This document shows positions 1-10,379 of a stretch of 35,931 nucleotides of DNA, piece by piece. Under the pieces are notes generated by a model. That model made no database searches. It was not told where the DNA came from and saw only the letters and a program-made list of their open reading frames with translations. Positions within the stretch are counted from its first letter, which is position 1. Each line of letters starts with the position of its first letter. A program made the translations under genes and the position numbers. The stretch is from assembly GCA_016763695.1 (NCBI GenBank), contig JAESTH010000118.1:1-35931 (forward strand). Reading direction: 5' to 3'. The stretch comes from Alcanivoracaceae bacterium. GTDB lineage: Bacteria; Pseudomonadota; Gammaproteobacteria; Xanthomonadales; Marinicellaceae.

Positions 1-480
1 AGGTGTCCATTGACCAGCTAAAAGGCCAGCATCGTCATCGGCTATACTGCCACCTTCACTGTGACACTTTTCGCAATGACGTTTATGGATTGCAGTACCT
101 TTCTTCACCAGCACAGAATCAAAATCCTGTTTAACTCCTATAAATGACAAACCTTCATAATGTTCACTTAAGGCTTCAATATCATCTTCACCTAATCCAG
201 CAGCAATTTTACACATGGTAGTGGCTGGTCGGCTGGTATCTCCATGTCGGTAGTCACTTTCTTTACAGACCCTTTCATTGGCTGCATAGGCAAGTAATGC
301 ATCTTCAAGTACCAGATAAGATTGACCTGCCAGAATTGGGATATCACTTTCAGTTGACAGTCCATCTTGTCCGTGGCAATCATTACAGTCTGCAATAATT
401 CCATCCAGATCAGATGCGCAAACCACCCAAGAAAGTATAGAACCAAGCAGTATAAAACCTATTAAAATTCTTTTTATCAC
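1..480 (-). CDS. Diheme c-type cytochrome (c4/c553-like), C-terminus cut by window edge
   Basis: Reverse-strand frame from GTG at 480..478 is open to the window edge (160 codons): VIKRILIGFILLGSILSWVVCASDLDGIIADCNDCHGQDGLSTES...HKRHCEKCHSEGG. Signal peptide, two CXXCH motifs (CNDCH, CEKCH), GAGGAGG-type RBS just upstream. The listed ORF 192..446 is a different, spurious frame. Confidence 0.85.
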   Translation of the reverse strand, partial: MIKRILIGFILLGSILSWVVCASDLDGIIADCNDCHGQDGLSTESDIPILAGQSYLVLEDALLAYAANERVCKESDYRHGDTSRPATTMCKIAAGLGEDDIEALSEHYEGLSFIGVKQDFDSVLVKKGTAIHKRHCEKCHSEGGSIADDDAGLLAGQWTP

Positions 481-555
481 AACAACTTCCTCCTCTTATT
501 TTTATATATATCATAACAGATAAGAGTAGGAAAATTTTGACTGCTAGCTTAAAAA

Positions 556-569
556 TTGACGCATGTCAA
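556..569. promoter_or_regulatory. FNR/CRP-superfamily-like palindrome TTGACgcatGTCAA in divergent cytochrome promoter region
   Basis: Perfect 5-bp inverted repeat with 4-nt spacer, near FNR consensus TTGATnnnnATCAA, almost centred between the two divergent cytochrome starts. Confidence 0.4.
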
Positions 570-657
570 CATCTAAGTGTAATTAAATAATAAAAATAGA
601 AAAACGTTAATTATTGTTTTAGAATGGCCTGTAGATAAATTGAGAGATATACAAGTG

Positions 658-1602
658 ATGATTACCACTAACCGCAAAAAAAGATATAACAAACTTATAG
701 TAGGATTTGGCTTGATCATTGGCTTGCTTATAGTTGTGACACCATTGTATGCTGAAGATTTCACCCGTAAAGGTGCTGACTCTTGTCTTAAGTGTCATGA
801 TGAAGAATCAGATTTTCCAGTTTTATCCATATTTAAAACCAAACATGCATCACAAGTAGATCCAGAATCTCCGTTTGCCAGTGCTCAATGTGAAAGTTGC
901 CACGGTGCTGGTAAGGATCATGAGCGTTCTCAAAAAAAAGGCAAAGATGACAAGCCAATGTTAACTTTCGGAAAAACTTCTAACATACCAGCTTCTCAGC
1001 AGAATAAAGTTTGTCTGGGCTGTCACCAGAATCATGGCAGGACTGGCTGGACAGGTAGTGTGCATGAAGAGGAAGATGTGGCATGTGCCAGTTGTCATCA
1101 GGTGCATGTTGAACGGGATAGGGTCTTTAATGCTCAGGCTCAACAACAGGTTTGTTTTGGGTGCCATGCTACAACTCGGGCAGAATCACACCGAGCCAGT
1201 GCCCATCCCCTGCGGTTTGGTCAAATGTCATGTTCTGATTGTCACAATCCACATGATAGCAATAATGATTCACTGTTAAACCGTTCTAATATTAATGATA
1301 CTTGTTATACCTGTCATGCGGAAAAACGCGGGCCATTTTTATGGGAACACGCTCCTGTAGCAGAAGACTGTACGATATGTCATAACCCGCATGGAAGTAA
1401 CCATCAAGCCATGTTAAAACAACGCCCGCCTTTGCTGTGTCAACAATGCCATTCTCCCAGTGGTCACCCCAGTACGGCCTATACCAGTGAAAATGCAAGT
1501 GGCAATTTTCAGTCAAGATTTGTATTAGGAAGGTCTTGTAGTAACTGTCATTCGCAAGTTCACGGTTCTAATCACCCCTCGGGTGCAACAATTAGCCGTT
1601 AA
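658..1602 (+). CDS. Decaheme c-type cytochrome, MtrA/DmsE/PioA family
   Basis: Ten CXXCH motifs counted (CLKCH, CESCH, CLGCH, CASCH, CFGCH, CSDCH, CYTCH, CTICH, CQQCH, CSNCH), N-terminal signal peptide. ATG at 658 preferred to the TTG at 640 used in the ORF track. Confidence 0.93.
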   Translation: MITTNRKKRYNKLIVGFGLIIGLLIVVTPLYAEDFTRKGADSCLKCHDEESDFPVLSIFKTKHASQVDPESPFASAQCESCHGAGKDHERSQKKGKDDKPMLTFGKTSNIPASQQNKVCLGCHQNHGRTGWTGSVHEEEDVACASCHQVHVERDRVFNAQAQQQVCFGCHATTRAESHRASAHPLRFGQMSCSDCHNPHDSNNDSLLNRSNINDTCYTCHAEKRGPFLWEHAPVAEDCTICHNPHGSNHQAMLKQRPPLLCQQCHSPSGHPSTAYTSENASGNFQSRFVLGRSCSNCHSQVHGSNHPSGATISR

Positions 1603-1638
1603 AAGTAACTATTAAAAGTGGTAAGAGAAGAATAAATT

Positions 1639-3750
1639 ATGAAAACATTTAAAAATATTCAAAAATCTACTTTCAACAAATTTATTTTGCTGTCGATAGT
1701 ATTAGCTGGGTTGAGTTCAATCGCTAGTGCAAATGATACTGATTTCAGTAAATGGAAATGTAAGCTGTGCCCTGATTACTCGGGCTGGACTGGTGATGTG
1801 GCATTTGGTCTGGGTTTTGTTAGTGAAGATGATCTGCGCTTTGCAGATTTTCGTGGTCAAGATGAACAGGGTTTGTATTTGGCTATTGATGGCAGAGCCC
1901 ATTACCAGGATGCGGATGGTTATTACTTCAATCTTAACTCGCATAATTTGGGATTAGACAGTCGTCAACTTGAAATAAATGGCGGCCATCAAGGCAAGTA
2001 TGAATATAGGTTTGGCTGGAGTGAAATATCCAAATATCGTGGTTATGGCAGTCAAACACCTTTTCTGGGTGCAGGAACTGATAATCTCACCCTGCCAACG
2101 GATTGGGTGCCGGCAGTAAGTACAGATCAAATGACTCAGTTAGGTGGTTTGTTGCTTAATACGTCGCTTAAGACCCACCGGAAGATATTGGATGCAGGAG
2201 TGACCTGGAAATTTGCTCAAAATTGGGAATACAGGTTTGATTATCAAAAACAGAAAAAGAATGGCACACGGCCATTTGCTGCAGGCTTATTTTTTAATAA
2301 TGCCAGTCAATTTCCGGTACCCGTTGACTTTACTACGGATCAAATTGATATGGTTTTGTCTTGGCTTGGTAAACGCAGTCAGGTTCGTATTGGTCTTATT
2401 GGTTCCTGGTTTGATAATGCCAATAATTCCGTGACCTGGCAGAACCCCTTTACATCTGGCGCCAACACTCAAACACTACGTGCAGCTCTGGAACCCGATA
2501 ATAAATATTACCAGTTAAGTGTAAGTGGAGCTTTTGCACTATCTCCAAAAGTAAAGCTTTCAGGTAGTGCATCTATTGGAGAAATGAGTCAAGATGATCA
2601 ATTTATTCCCTATTCAATCAACCCCTTGTTCAGTGATGCTCAATTACCAAGAACATCTCTGGATGCACAAGTGGACACAAGTACCTTTAATTTGTCAGGC
2701 AAGTTATCTGCACGGTTAAACAGGAAACTGACATTTACCGCGCGAGTAAAATTTGATGAACGAGATAATAAAACACCTGTCGATCTCTATACACCTGTTA
2801 CGACTGATTTAGTGCCATCGGCAGGGCGTTTAAATAGACCTTACAGTTATGATAAAGAAAAGTATTCAGCAGATTTACGTTTTCGAGCGCATAGAGTGGT
2901 TAAATTAAGTACAGGTGTAAAATTTGAAAATCTGGATCGTACTCTACAGGCCGTTGAAGAATCAGAGGAGACAACTTTATGGGGTGAAATTAAATTAAAC
3001 CCAAATGCACAAGTACAGGGCAGGATTAAGTTTGAAGATTCAAAACGTGATATTTCAGATTATTTACAACCTGACGATGGTGGTAGTGTCGACCATCCCT
3101 TGTTACGAAAATTCAACCAGGCAGATCGTGACAGAGAACGTTTACAGGTGGAAATTAATATTTACCCTATTGAAGCATTGGGCATCAATCTGAGTTTTTT
3201 CCATGCCAGAGATGATTATGAAGAATCACAGATTGGATTGCAAAAAAGTGACGAGGAGAGTTATACGATTGATCTCAGTTATGCGGTGGGAACAAAAATA
3301 AATTTATATGCTTTTTTAACAGAAGATGATATAGACGCAGAATTAGTCAATGCAACTGGAGTGAATGCAATACCTTGGAATGCCATCACCAAAGACAGTA
3401 TCACCACCGCTGGATTGGGACTTTCTACCAACCTCAATAAAAAAGTAAGCCTTGGTTTAGATTTTGTGTCTTCAAATTCGAAAGGTGATATCAGTGTTCA
3501 AACAGATCAAAACGAGGCGCCATTCTCGCCGTTACGTACCAATTTAAAAAATGCCAGGATTCACTTTGATTATCAGGTCAATGACCATTGGGGTTATAAA
3601 CTGTACACTGAATATGAAAAGTATTACAGTAAAGACTGGGCCATTGATGGTGTTGGTGTCGATGGAATCGGCTCAGTTCTTACTCTGGGAACGCAAAGTC
3701 CAAATTACAGTGCCTGGATTTTCCGTTTGCAGGCAAATTATAGGTTTTAA
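1639..3750 (+). CDS. MtrB/PioB-family decaheme-associated outer-membrane beta-barrel protein
   Basis: 703 aa, signal peptide, N-terminal CXXC (WKCKLCPDYSGWTGD) typical of the family, beta-rich repeats, C-terminal aromatic (FRLQANYRF), directly downstream of the MtrA-like gene. Confidence 0.9.
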   Translation: MKTFKNIQKSTFNKFILLSIVLAGLSSIASANDTDFSKWKCKLCPDYSGWTGDVAFGLGFVSEDDLRFADFRGQDEQGLYLAIDGRAHYQDADGYYFNLNSHNLGLDSRQLEINGGHQGKYEYRFGWSEISKYRGYGSQTPFLGAGTDNLTLPTDWVPAVSTDQMTQLGGLLLNTSLKTHRKILDAGVTWKFAQNWEYRFDYQKQKKNGTRPFAAGLFFNNASQFPVPVDFTTDQIDMVLSWLGKRSQVRIGLIGSWFDNANNSVTWQNPFTSGANTQTLRAALEPDNKYYQLSVSGAFALSPKVKLSGSASIGEMSQDDQFIPYSINPLFSDAQLPRTSLDAQVDTSTFNLSGKLSARLNRKLTFTARVKFDERDNKTPVDLYTPVTTDLVPSAGRLNRPYSYDKEKYSADLRFRAHRVVKLSTGVKFENLDRTLQAVEESEETTLWGEIKLNPNAQVQGRIKFEDSKRDISDYLQPDDGGSVDHPLLRKFNQADRDRERLQVEINIYPIEALGINLSFFHARDDYEESQIGLQKSDEESYTIDLSYAVGTKINLYAFLTEDDIDAELVNATGVNAIPWNAITKDSITTAGLGLSTNLNKKVSLGLDFVSSNSKGDISVQTDQNEAPFSPLRTNLKNARIHFDYQVNDHWGYKLYTEYEKYYSKDWAIDGVGVDGIGSVLTLGTQSPNYSAWIFRLQANYRF

Positions 3751-3838
3751 ATCAACATTGTGAATGAGTGAAATATTCTTTTTCTAATTATTTACAGAAG
3801 GCAGTCATGCTGTTGGCCTGTCTGAATGGCCGGTTTTA

Positions 3839-4234
3839 TTAGTTTTCTAGGAGGTTGTTTGACTTTTTAAATACAGCCGTTGGCGTTCCTTGATGAAAGC
3901 GTATCTGCCAGCCAAGTAGACTGTGTTGCCATAATGATGACCTGTAGGTATGGTGAGAAAGTTTTCCATCGGTATTGATGTGCGCAGACTTATAGGTGAG
4001 CAATATAATCCCTTCTGAAATACCCTGAGCGATAAAATCTTGTGCCCAAATGCAGATGCCTGACTCTTCACTTAACAATTCTTGCAGGATTTCTTGTTTT
4101 TTGTAAAATCGTCCAGATCGACCACATTCTATGAATGATTTATGTAAGAGTGAACCAAGTAGCTCAGCATTTGAGCGCACTGTAGGCTTATGCAGTTCAA
4201 GTTCAAGTTGCTTTACTGTTTCAAATGGGTTCAT
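3839..4234 (-). CDS. Small DUF4440/NTF2-like (SnoaL-type) protein
   Basis: 131 aa; pattern LLHKSFIECGRSGRFYKKQEILQEL...RSSLWQHSLLGWQIRFHQGTPT typical of DUF4440-like proteins. Confidence 0.7.
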   Translation of the reverse strand: MNPFETVKQLELELHKPTVRSNAELLGSLLHKSFIECGRSGRFYKKQEILQELLSEESGICIWAQDFIAQGISEGIILLTYKSAHINTDGKLSHHTYRSSLWQHSLLGWQIRFHQGTPTAVFKKSNNLLEN

Positions 4235-4411
4235 TTGCTGCTAAATAATTGTTAGTGACATTTTGTATTGTGATTACTTTATGATTTTAACAGAATTAAT
4301 AAAAAATGCGAATCAGTTTCTTATTAATCCTATTACCGAATTCAAATTTTCGGGTTAGATATGATGAAAATAGTTACCCTTAGACTATCTTAGTATGCCA
4401 CAGGATTAATT

Positions 4412-6586
4412 TTAAGAAATATTAATTGAACGGACACAGTTTCGCCCTGATTTTTTTGCTTGATAAAGTGCTTCATCGGCTAATTTGAATAATTTATCAA
4501 CACCGTCCTTGTTCGGGTTTATAGAAGCAACACCAGCCGAAATGGTTATATTCAAAATCTTGTTGCGTTCCTTATTTTCCACAGTGATTTTTATGTTACT
4601 AATTTCTGAGCGAATGTGCTCTGCAATTGAGACTGATTTTTCGTGAGTATATTCCAGGCTAATGATTCCAAATTCTTCGCCACCTATTCTGGATACAGAA
4701 TGTATGTTCATGTAGTCTATAGCCAACAGGTATTGTGCAATCTGAATGAGAACTTCATCACCAGCAGGGTGGCCCCAATTATCATTAACATCTTTAAAAA
4801 AGTCGATGTCTAATATGATAAAAGAAAGCAATTGCTTTCCTTTTTTTCTGTGTTCCCATATTGACAGAAATCTTTGGTTAAATGCTCTGCGGTTGTATAA
4901 TTTTGTTAAGTAATCACGTGATGCTGATATTTTAAGTTTTTCATTAACTTTTTTTAGTTCTTGAGTTTTGTTGTCTACTAACTGTTTTAGATTATTATTA
5001 ACACGTGTCACTTCTCTTTTGCTTTTGTCTATTGCTTTATACAGTACTTTTAATTCTTCAGGCAATTCTTGCATTTTTTTAAAGGTAATATCGTCATTCT
5101 TTTCTGTACCAATGAATTGTACAGCTGACGTGAGATAGGTTAGCTGTTTAGTCCAGAAAGAGCTGAGTAGTGATGCACCAAGTTCCGAAACTATAGCCAT
5201 CAATATTAAGGCAATTGCAAATATTAACAATATTTTTTCTATTGATTGTGCCAATACCCCGTCTTCTTGTAATGTTATCAATTTCCAGCCCCAGTCAAAA
5301 TCTGATTCTCTGAAATAATATATCATATTATCATTAGGTCGAGAATCTGATTTTAATCTCATTACCTTCTGGTTGTTGATATTATGAATCTCTTTATCCA
5401 GTGTTATTTCTTCCAGTTCTTTAAAGCCCAGTGCTTTCGATGAAAAAAGTACCTGATTGTTTTGATCCAGTAAGATGCCAACATGGGTTGGTGATTCATT
5501 AAATAATTTAATGAGGGTTTTAAAGTTTCCCAGTATCATTGCCCCTTGTACAATTCCCACGAAGTTCTCGCTATTAATGGAAGGAACTCCTGAACTAATA
5601 ACTGCAATTAGGTCATTACCCAAACCTCGACCTTCAAACCCTCCAGAAACATAAGGTTGTAATGAATGAATTGATACTTGATAATATTTACGATCCGATA
5701 TCGAGAAAGGCCCAGCTTTACTTTTGTCTTTAATATAATCAGGAGGAGAAAAATCTATTACTGAAGCATTGTTATCAGCCAATATCATGGTTGTAAACTC
5801 TGGTAGGCGCTGATGAATAGCAGCCAATTGTTTCACTCTTACACCGTTATTGTTCCAGACCAGAGCCAGAGTCTGTGTAACTTCTTTGAGGCTAGATATT
5901 TTAGAAACAATGACGGTCTTCATTTCTCCTGAAATTTTTGAGTGCAATAAATCTTGATTGCTTTGCTGTTGTTGATATAATTTGTCGGTTTTATTGTGTA
6001 AATTGAATATTGCTATTAATAGCCCCGCACTGACAAAAATGATAGAAATTTGATGAGCATATTTTTTTTTAAGGGAGTTAGAACTTGTATCTTTTGTGGT
6101 TTTTAAAAATTGTGATACTTTTTCACTGGCACTGACTATCGTTGCAATATGGGCGTACACAATGGCGTTAATAAACAGTTCTAATAAAAATATTATTTGA
6201 TGACTCTCGATAACAGCTTGGGACTGATTAAGATATAACCAGGTTAAGGGCATGCCAGCAAATAACCAAAAGAAAAATATATTCAGTATCAGGTTTTTCC
6301 AGATTCTGAAAAAAAGCAGTCCAACAAAGATGGCCTCCAGGCCAAATAGTAAAAATGGCCACAGGCTGTTCCATTGTAGAGCTATTGGAATGGTTGATAT
6401 GATGCTTACAACTAAAGCAGCATAAGGTCCACGATGTATAGCAACCATTAAAACAATAAATGGTGCGATCATTAAATCGAACTCATGGAAAAATGGTATT
6501 CTCAATAGATTGAGTATCGCACCAGTAATACCTAAAAATATTAACAGAGTTACCGTATTTGTTGATTTATTGGTGAGCAGTCTCAT
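4412..6586 (-). CDS. Membrane diguanylate cyclase: multi-TM N-terminus, periplasmic Cache/PDC-like sensor, GGDEF domain (GGEEF)
   Basis: 724 aa; several N-terminal hydrophobic helices, long extracytoplasmic segment (DRKYYQVSIHSLQPYVSGGFEGRG), then RDYLTKLYNRRAFNQRF...DIDFFKDVNDNWGHPAGDEVL...SRIGGEEFGIISLE. Confidence 0.9.
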   Translation of the reverse strand: MRLLTNKSTNTVTLLIFLGITGAILNLLRIPFFHEFDLMIAPFIVLMVAIHRGPYAALVVSIISTIPIALQWNSLWPFLLFGLEAIFVGLLFFRIWKNLILNIFFFWLFAGMPLTWLYLNQSQAVIESHQIIFLLELFINAIVYAHIATIVSASEKVSQFLKTTKDTSSNSLKKKYAHQISIIFVSAGLLIAIFNLHNKTDKLYQQQQSNQDLLHSKISGEMKTVIVSKISSLKEVTQTLALVWNNNGVRVKQLAAIHQRLPEFTTMILADNNASVIDFSPPDYIKDKSKAGPFSISDRKYYQVSIHSLQPYVSGGFEGRGLGNDLIAVISSGVPSINSENFVGIVQGAMILGNFKTLIKLFNESPTHVGILLDQNNQVLFSSKALGFKELEEITLDKEIHNINNQKVMRLKSDSRPNDNMIYYFRESDFDWGWKLITLQEDGVLAQSIEKILLIFAIALILMAIVSELGASLLSSFWTKQLTYLTSAVQFIGTEKNDDITFKKMQELPEELKVLYKAIDKSKREVTRVNNNLKQLVDNKTQELKKVNEKLKISASRDYLTKLYNRRAFNQRFLSIWEHRKKGKQLLSFIILDIDFFKDVNDNWGHPAGDEVLIQIAQYLLAIDYMNIHSVSRIGGEEFGIISLEYTHEKSVSIAEHIRSEISNIKITVENKERNKILNITISAGVASINPNKDGVDKLFKLADEALYQAKKSGRNCVRSINIS

Positions 6587-6808
6587 TGGAATTAATTAAT
6601 TATATAATCATCTATCCTTTTCTACAGCATACCACAACTTTATTCTGATAGCAGCTTATAGCAGTACATGTATCTAAAATGCATATACATTGGTTTAACT
6701 AACTCTCAAAATACATTAGACAAAATAGTGACCTTTATCCCAAAAAGCTAGCACAGTTTTATCTACTGAATTTTTCATACTCATCGGGTGATTTATACAT
6801 CAAAATGG

Positions 6809-8005
6809 TTACCTCGATTCAACATTCACCCCAACATCTATCGCATTACCTGGGTGAGAAATGATTTGGTCATGAATATTTAGCCCAGAGATGATTTCTG
6901 CATAGCGGTCGTTTTTGCGACCAACTTCTACTGTCTGTAATTCAACAGTGCCATCAATTATGCTGAAAACTGACCACCTTTCATTTTGCCTGAATAATGC
7001 AGATAAGGGGATTTTTATCACATCATTGGCTTGGTCGATAATAATAGCAGCCTCGACTCGGAAGGCATCGCCCAGTGCCTGCCACTTTTCTCTGGGATCG
7101 GTAAAGCTTAAAATAATATTGACACGCTGTTCTTCGACTCCCAATGCGGAAATCTTGGTATAGCCTGATGGTTCGATCAGTTTTACGCGGGCATTGATAT
7201 CCTGCTGGCCTCCCCATCTTTTTATCAAAGCCCGGTCACCGACCTTTACTTTGACAGCATTGGTTGAGAGCATTTCTATATTGACTTCCAGGTCTGCGGG
7301 GTCACCGATTTCCACCAATGCAGTGCCTGTGGGAATAATGCCCGCGCTTTTGTGTAAGATGCGTAGTACACGACCATCAACAGGAGAATGTATGCAGATT
7401 TGGCAACCTTCATCATTATTGGCTAGTTGACCTTTTTCCGGTTGCAGTAATCTGGCTTTGGCGGCTTCCAATCGTGAAATCATCACCTGTTTATTGGATT
7501 GGGTGGTTTCCAGTTCTGCGCGTAAGGTTTTGAGCTGTAATTCGGCTCGTTCTAATCCTGCTTGTGAAACATTATTGTTTTTGTAGAGTTCTTGGGTGCG
7601 TTTAAATTCTGCCAGGTCAAAGGCCAGTTGCGCTTTGGTTTGTTTGACTCGTGAGTGAGCTAATGACAAGGCAGCTTTGGCGCCCTCTACATCAGCTTTG
7701 GCCTGAGTTTCGGTTCTTTTATCTAAAAATATAGGGTTGGCTGGATACATGTTGGCGATTGTGGTTACGCCTGCGGTGACTAAATCACCAGGCTCAATTT
7801 CGATGCGGGTAATACGTCCATCCATAGGTGCCGAGACCACATAGATATCGTGGATACGGGTTTTGCCTTCACCTTCCATGGTGATTAATAAATCGCCTTT
7901 GCTTACATGAACGATATCGACTTTTATTCTTTCGGGAAGAAAGGCAAAAACAAGCAAGCCAATAATGGCGACGGCAAGGGCAATCTTAAGGGTGTTTTTT
8001 ATCAT
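6809..8005 (-). CDS. HlyD/MacA-type periplasmic adaptor of an ABC export system
   Basis: N-terminal TM anchor, lipoyl-like halves (VSAPMDGRITRIEIEPGD; SPVDGRVLRILHKSAGIIPTG) flanking a coiled coil; abuts ABC permease gene. Confidence 0.88.
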   Translation of the reverse strand: MIKNTLKIALAVAIIGLLVFAFLPERIKVDIVHVSKGDLLITMEGEGKTRIHDIYVVSAPMDGRITRIEIEPGDLVTAGVTTIANMYPANPIFLDKRTETQAKADVEGAKAALSLAHSRVKQTKAQLAFDLAEFKRTQELYKNNNVSQAGLERAELQLKTLRAELETTQSNKQVMISRLEAAKARLLQPEKGQLANNDEGCQICIHSPVDGRVLRILHKSAGIIPTGTALVEIGDPADLEVNIEMLSTNAVKVKVGDRALIKRWGGQQDINARVKLIEPSGYTKISALGVEEQRVNIILSFTDPREKWQALGDAFRVEAAIIIDQANDVIKIPLSALFRQNERWSVFSIIDGTVELQTVEVGRKNDRYAEIISGLNIHDQIISHPGNAIDVGVNVESR

Positions 8006-10377
8006 TATTCGACTCCTTTTTGTGCAGCCACCAAGTCAATACTATTGAGTTGTCGCCACACAAGGTAAAATGAAATAAGCGCACTGATGACCACAATTGA
8101 CACCGAGTAGGCATAAGTGCTGTTGTTAATGTAATAGGGTATTCGGAACAATTCTGTCTCCAAGGATTTAGTCATACCTGCTGCTAATCCTGTACCTAAA
8201 TATAAGCCAATAGGAATGGATATGAGGATAATGACTGCCAATTCTCCAAATAAAATAAAGGCCACTTCTTTGCGGGTTAATCCTAATACTCGTAAAGTAG
8301 CCAGTTCTCTACTTCTTTCAGATAAAGCAATTCGAGCCGTGTTGTATACTACACCAAAGCTGATGAAACTGGCAAATAAGATATTGATACCGACCATTTT
8401 CAATAAATTTTCTGCCATCAGTTCTTCAAATATAATGCGCAATATTGAAATAATGTTGAGGCCAATTATACTGGGAATTTCTTTGAGTTTTTTATATAAG
8501 ATGGCAGTGTGGTTATCATCAACCATGATTGATGCGCCAGTAATTTTTGGAGGTTCATCCAATATTCTATTGAGCTCACGTATCTGCATAAAAGCCCCCA
8601 GTCCAATGTATTCTTGGGTAATGGCAGTCACAGGAATGTATAAAGTGGGGCGTTTTTCTTCAAGCACTTCGACTGTAAGCACATCGCCTACGCTTATGTG
8701 CAATATTTTTGCCAGTTGTTTATTTAACACCAAACCATGAGAGGGCAATGGCACAGGATTAAGTTTACTGTCTATGACTCTACGAAGATCTGGGTTTTGA
8801 ACCAATCCAGTAATACTGCTGCGTTTGTTATAATGTTTAAATCTTAGCGAGACAGGCACATTTCTGATTGGCTCTACAGAAAGAACACCAGGCATCACTT
8901 TTAGTTCTTCTATTGCCTGGGCTGAACGTGCTTCGACAAAGGAGATGTTAACATCTTCACGTTGCGTCATGTCATATTGTACATCCATCAAATGCGTCAT
9001 GGTATCTTCCATAAAAAAGCTGAAGATCAGTAAAGCCAAAGCAAAAGCCATACCAACGGCTGAGAGTAGCGCTCTGATAGGGCGTCTTTCTAGTTGTCTT
9101 AATACGATGCGACTGAGGAAAGATAAATGTTTATGTATGCCCATTTTTTCCAGCAAGCTGGGTTTAAATTCAGTTGGGCTTTCAGGTCGCATGGCCTCAG
9201 CTGGGGGCAAACTTGCCGCACTTTTAATCGCAAATAAGGTGCCTGTAATGGCGGCAATGGTGCAAAACAGCACGGCAAATATCATCACTTCAATTGAAAA
9301 GCTGTATTTAAGGATAGGGAAGTGAAAAAATTCGGTATACATATGGGTCATGCCGGCACCCATCCAGGCACCCAGTGATAATCCGATGATTGAACCAAAT
9401 CCAGTAATGAGTAATACCATTTTCAAATAATGCATGGAAATTTCAATATTGGTATATCCCACAGCTTTGAGCATGCCAATTTGTACTCGTTGAGTTGTTA
9501 CTAGTCTAGACATAACCACATTGATTAAAAATGCTGCCACACTTAAAAATATAAAAGGTGCCATCATACCCATGGCATGTAGCTGATTGAGTTCGTTTTC
9601 GACAAAAAAATTTGAGGTTTGTTCATCACGGGCATAGGAAATTAATCCGCCATAGGGTTTTAAAATAATATCTAGTTGGTTTTTTATGTTTTCTTTGTTA
9701 GCATTTCTTTCGATTTTGAGTGAAATGTCATTAAATGAGCCTTTCATGTTTACAGCGGCTTCCAGCGAATGACGGCTCATCCAGAATATGCCAAATCTTT
9801 TTGGATCAGGCATCATCGCACCTGGTGCGATGCTATACACATATTCTGGTGATAAAACCACACCAACTATTTTTAATGCTCGGCGGTGACCATTCATAAT
9901 CACAGTGACTTTATCGCCTAGCTTATACTGATGGGCATTAAAGAAACTTTCATCAGCTAATATGCTGTTTTCTTCATTGGGGAAAAGCATGCGCCCAGAT
10001 TTAAGATAGAGTTTATTGAGTAGTGGCTCTTTTGTATCGGGTAATGAAATAATTTTGCCACTGGCGGGTTCTATCATATCTTCAAGCTGCAAAGTGACAC
10101 CAAATATCACGCGACTTTGAGTGACTGAAACACCCTTTATTTCACTGATTCTCTGTTTAGTAGATTCTGGTGCACGTTTTAATGAGGCAAAGATATCGGC
10201 AAATTGATATCGGTCATAATAAGTCGATTTGGTTAATTTAAGACTATCTACCACACCAAATAATATAACAAAAAAAGCGATGCCAGCGGCCATGACCAAA
10301 ATAATCGCTAACAATTGTCCCTTGAGTTTAAACAAGTCTCGCAGTAGTTTTTTGTTGAGAGCACCTATCATTGCCAT
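8005..10377 (-). CDS. ABC transporter permease, FtsX/MacB-like with duplicated FtsX domains
   Basis: 790 aa; N-terminal TM, MacB-PCD-like periplasmic region, two FtsX-type TM blocks; 1-nt overlap with adaptor gene. Confidence 0.9.
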   Translation of the reverse strand: MAMIGALNKKLLRDLFKLKGQLLAIILVMAAGIAFFVILFGVVDSLKLTKSTYYDRYQFADIFASLKRAPESTKQRISEIKGVSVTQSRVIFGVTLQLEDMIEPASGKIISLPDTKEPLLNKLYLKSGRMLFPNEENSILADESFFNAHQYKLGDKVTVIMNGHRRALKIVGVVLSPEYVYSIAPGAMMPDPKRFGIFWMSRHSLEAAVNMKGSFNDISLKIERNANKENIKNQLDIILKPYGGLISYARDEQTSNFFVENELNQLHAMGMMAPFIFLSVAAFLINVVMSRLVTTQRVQIGMLKAVGYTNIEISMHYLKMVLLITGFGSIIGLSLGAWMGAGMTHMYTEFFHFPILKYSFSIEVMIFAVLFCTIAAITGTLFAIKSAASLPPAEAMRPESPTEFKPSLLEKMGIHKHLSFLSRIVLRQLERRPIRALLSAVGMAFALALLIFSFFMEDTMTHLMDVQYDMTQREDVNISFVEARSAQAIEELKVMPGVLSVEPIRNVPVSLRFKHYNKRSSITGLVQNPDLRRVIDSKLNPVPLPSHGLVLNKQLAKILHISVGDVLTVEVLEEKRPTLYIPVTAITQEYIGLGAFMQIRELNRILDEPPKITGASIMVDDNHTAILYKKLKEIPSIIGLNIISILRIIFEELMAENLLKMVGINILFASFISFGVVYNTARIALSERSRELATLRVLGLTRKEVAFILFGELAVIILISIPIGLYLGTGLAAGMTKSLETELFRIPYYINNSTYAYSVSIVVISALISFYLVWRQLNSIDLVAAQKGVE

Positions 10378-10379
10378 GT

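Noticed and set aside
192-446. 84-aa reverse ORF listed in the track
   Set aside because: Overlaps in another frame the diheme cytochrome CDS (complement <1..480), which has a signal peptide and CXXCH motifs.
3800-3836. GGCC...GGCC hairpin followed by TTTTA between mtrB-like gene and convergent DUF4440 gene
   Set aside because: 4-bp stem with an 8-9 nt loop; a terminator is plausible but weak.
8216-8740. 174-aa ORF antisense to the ABC permease
   Set aside because: Low-complexity Ser/Ile/Lys-rich translation lying fully inside a clear permease gene; shadow ORF. The same applies to 8945..9325, 10483..10803 and 7194..7430.
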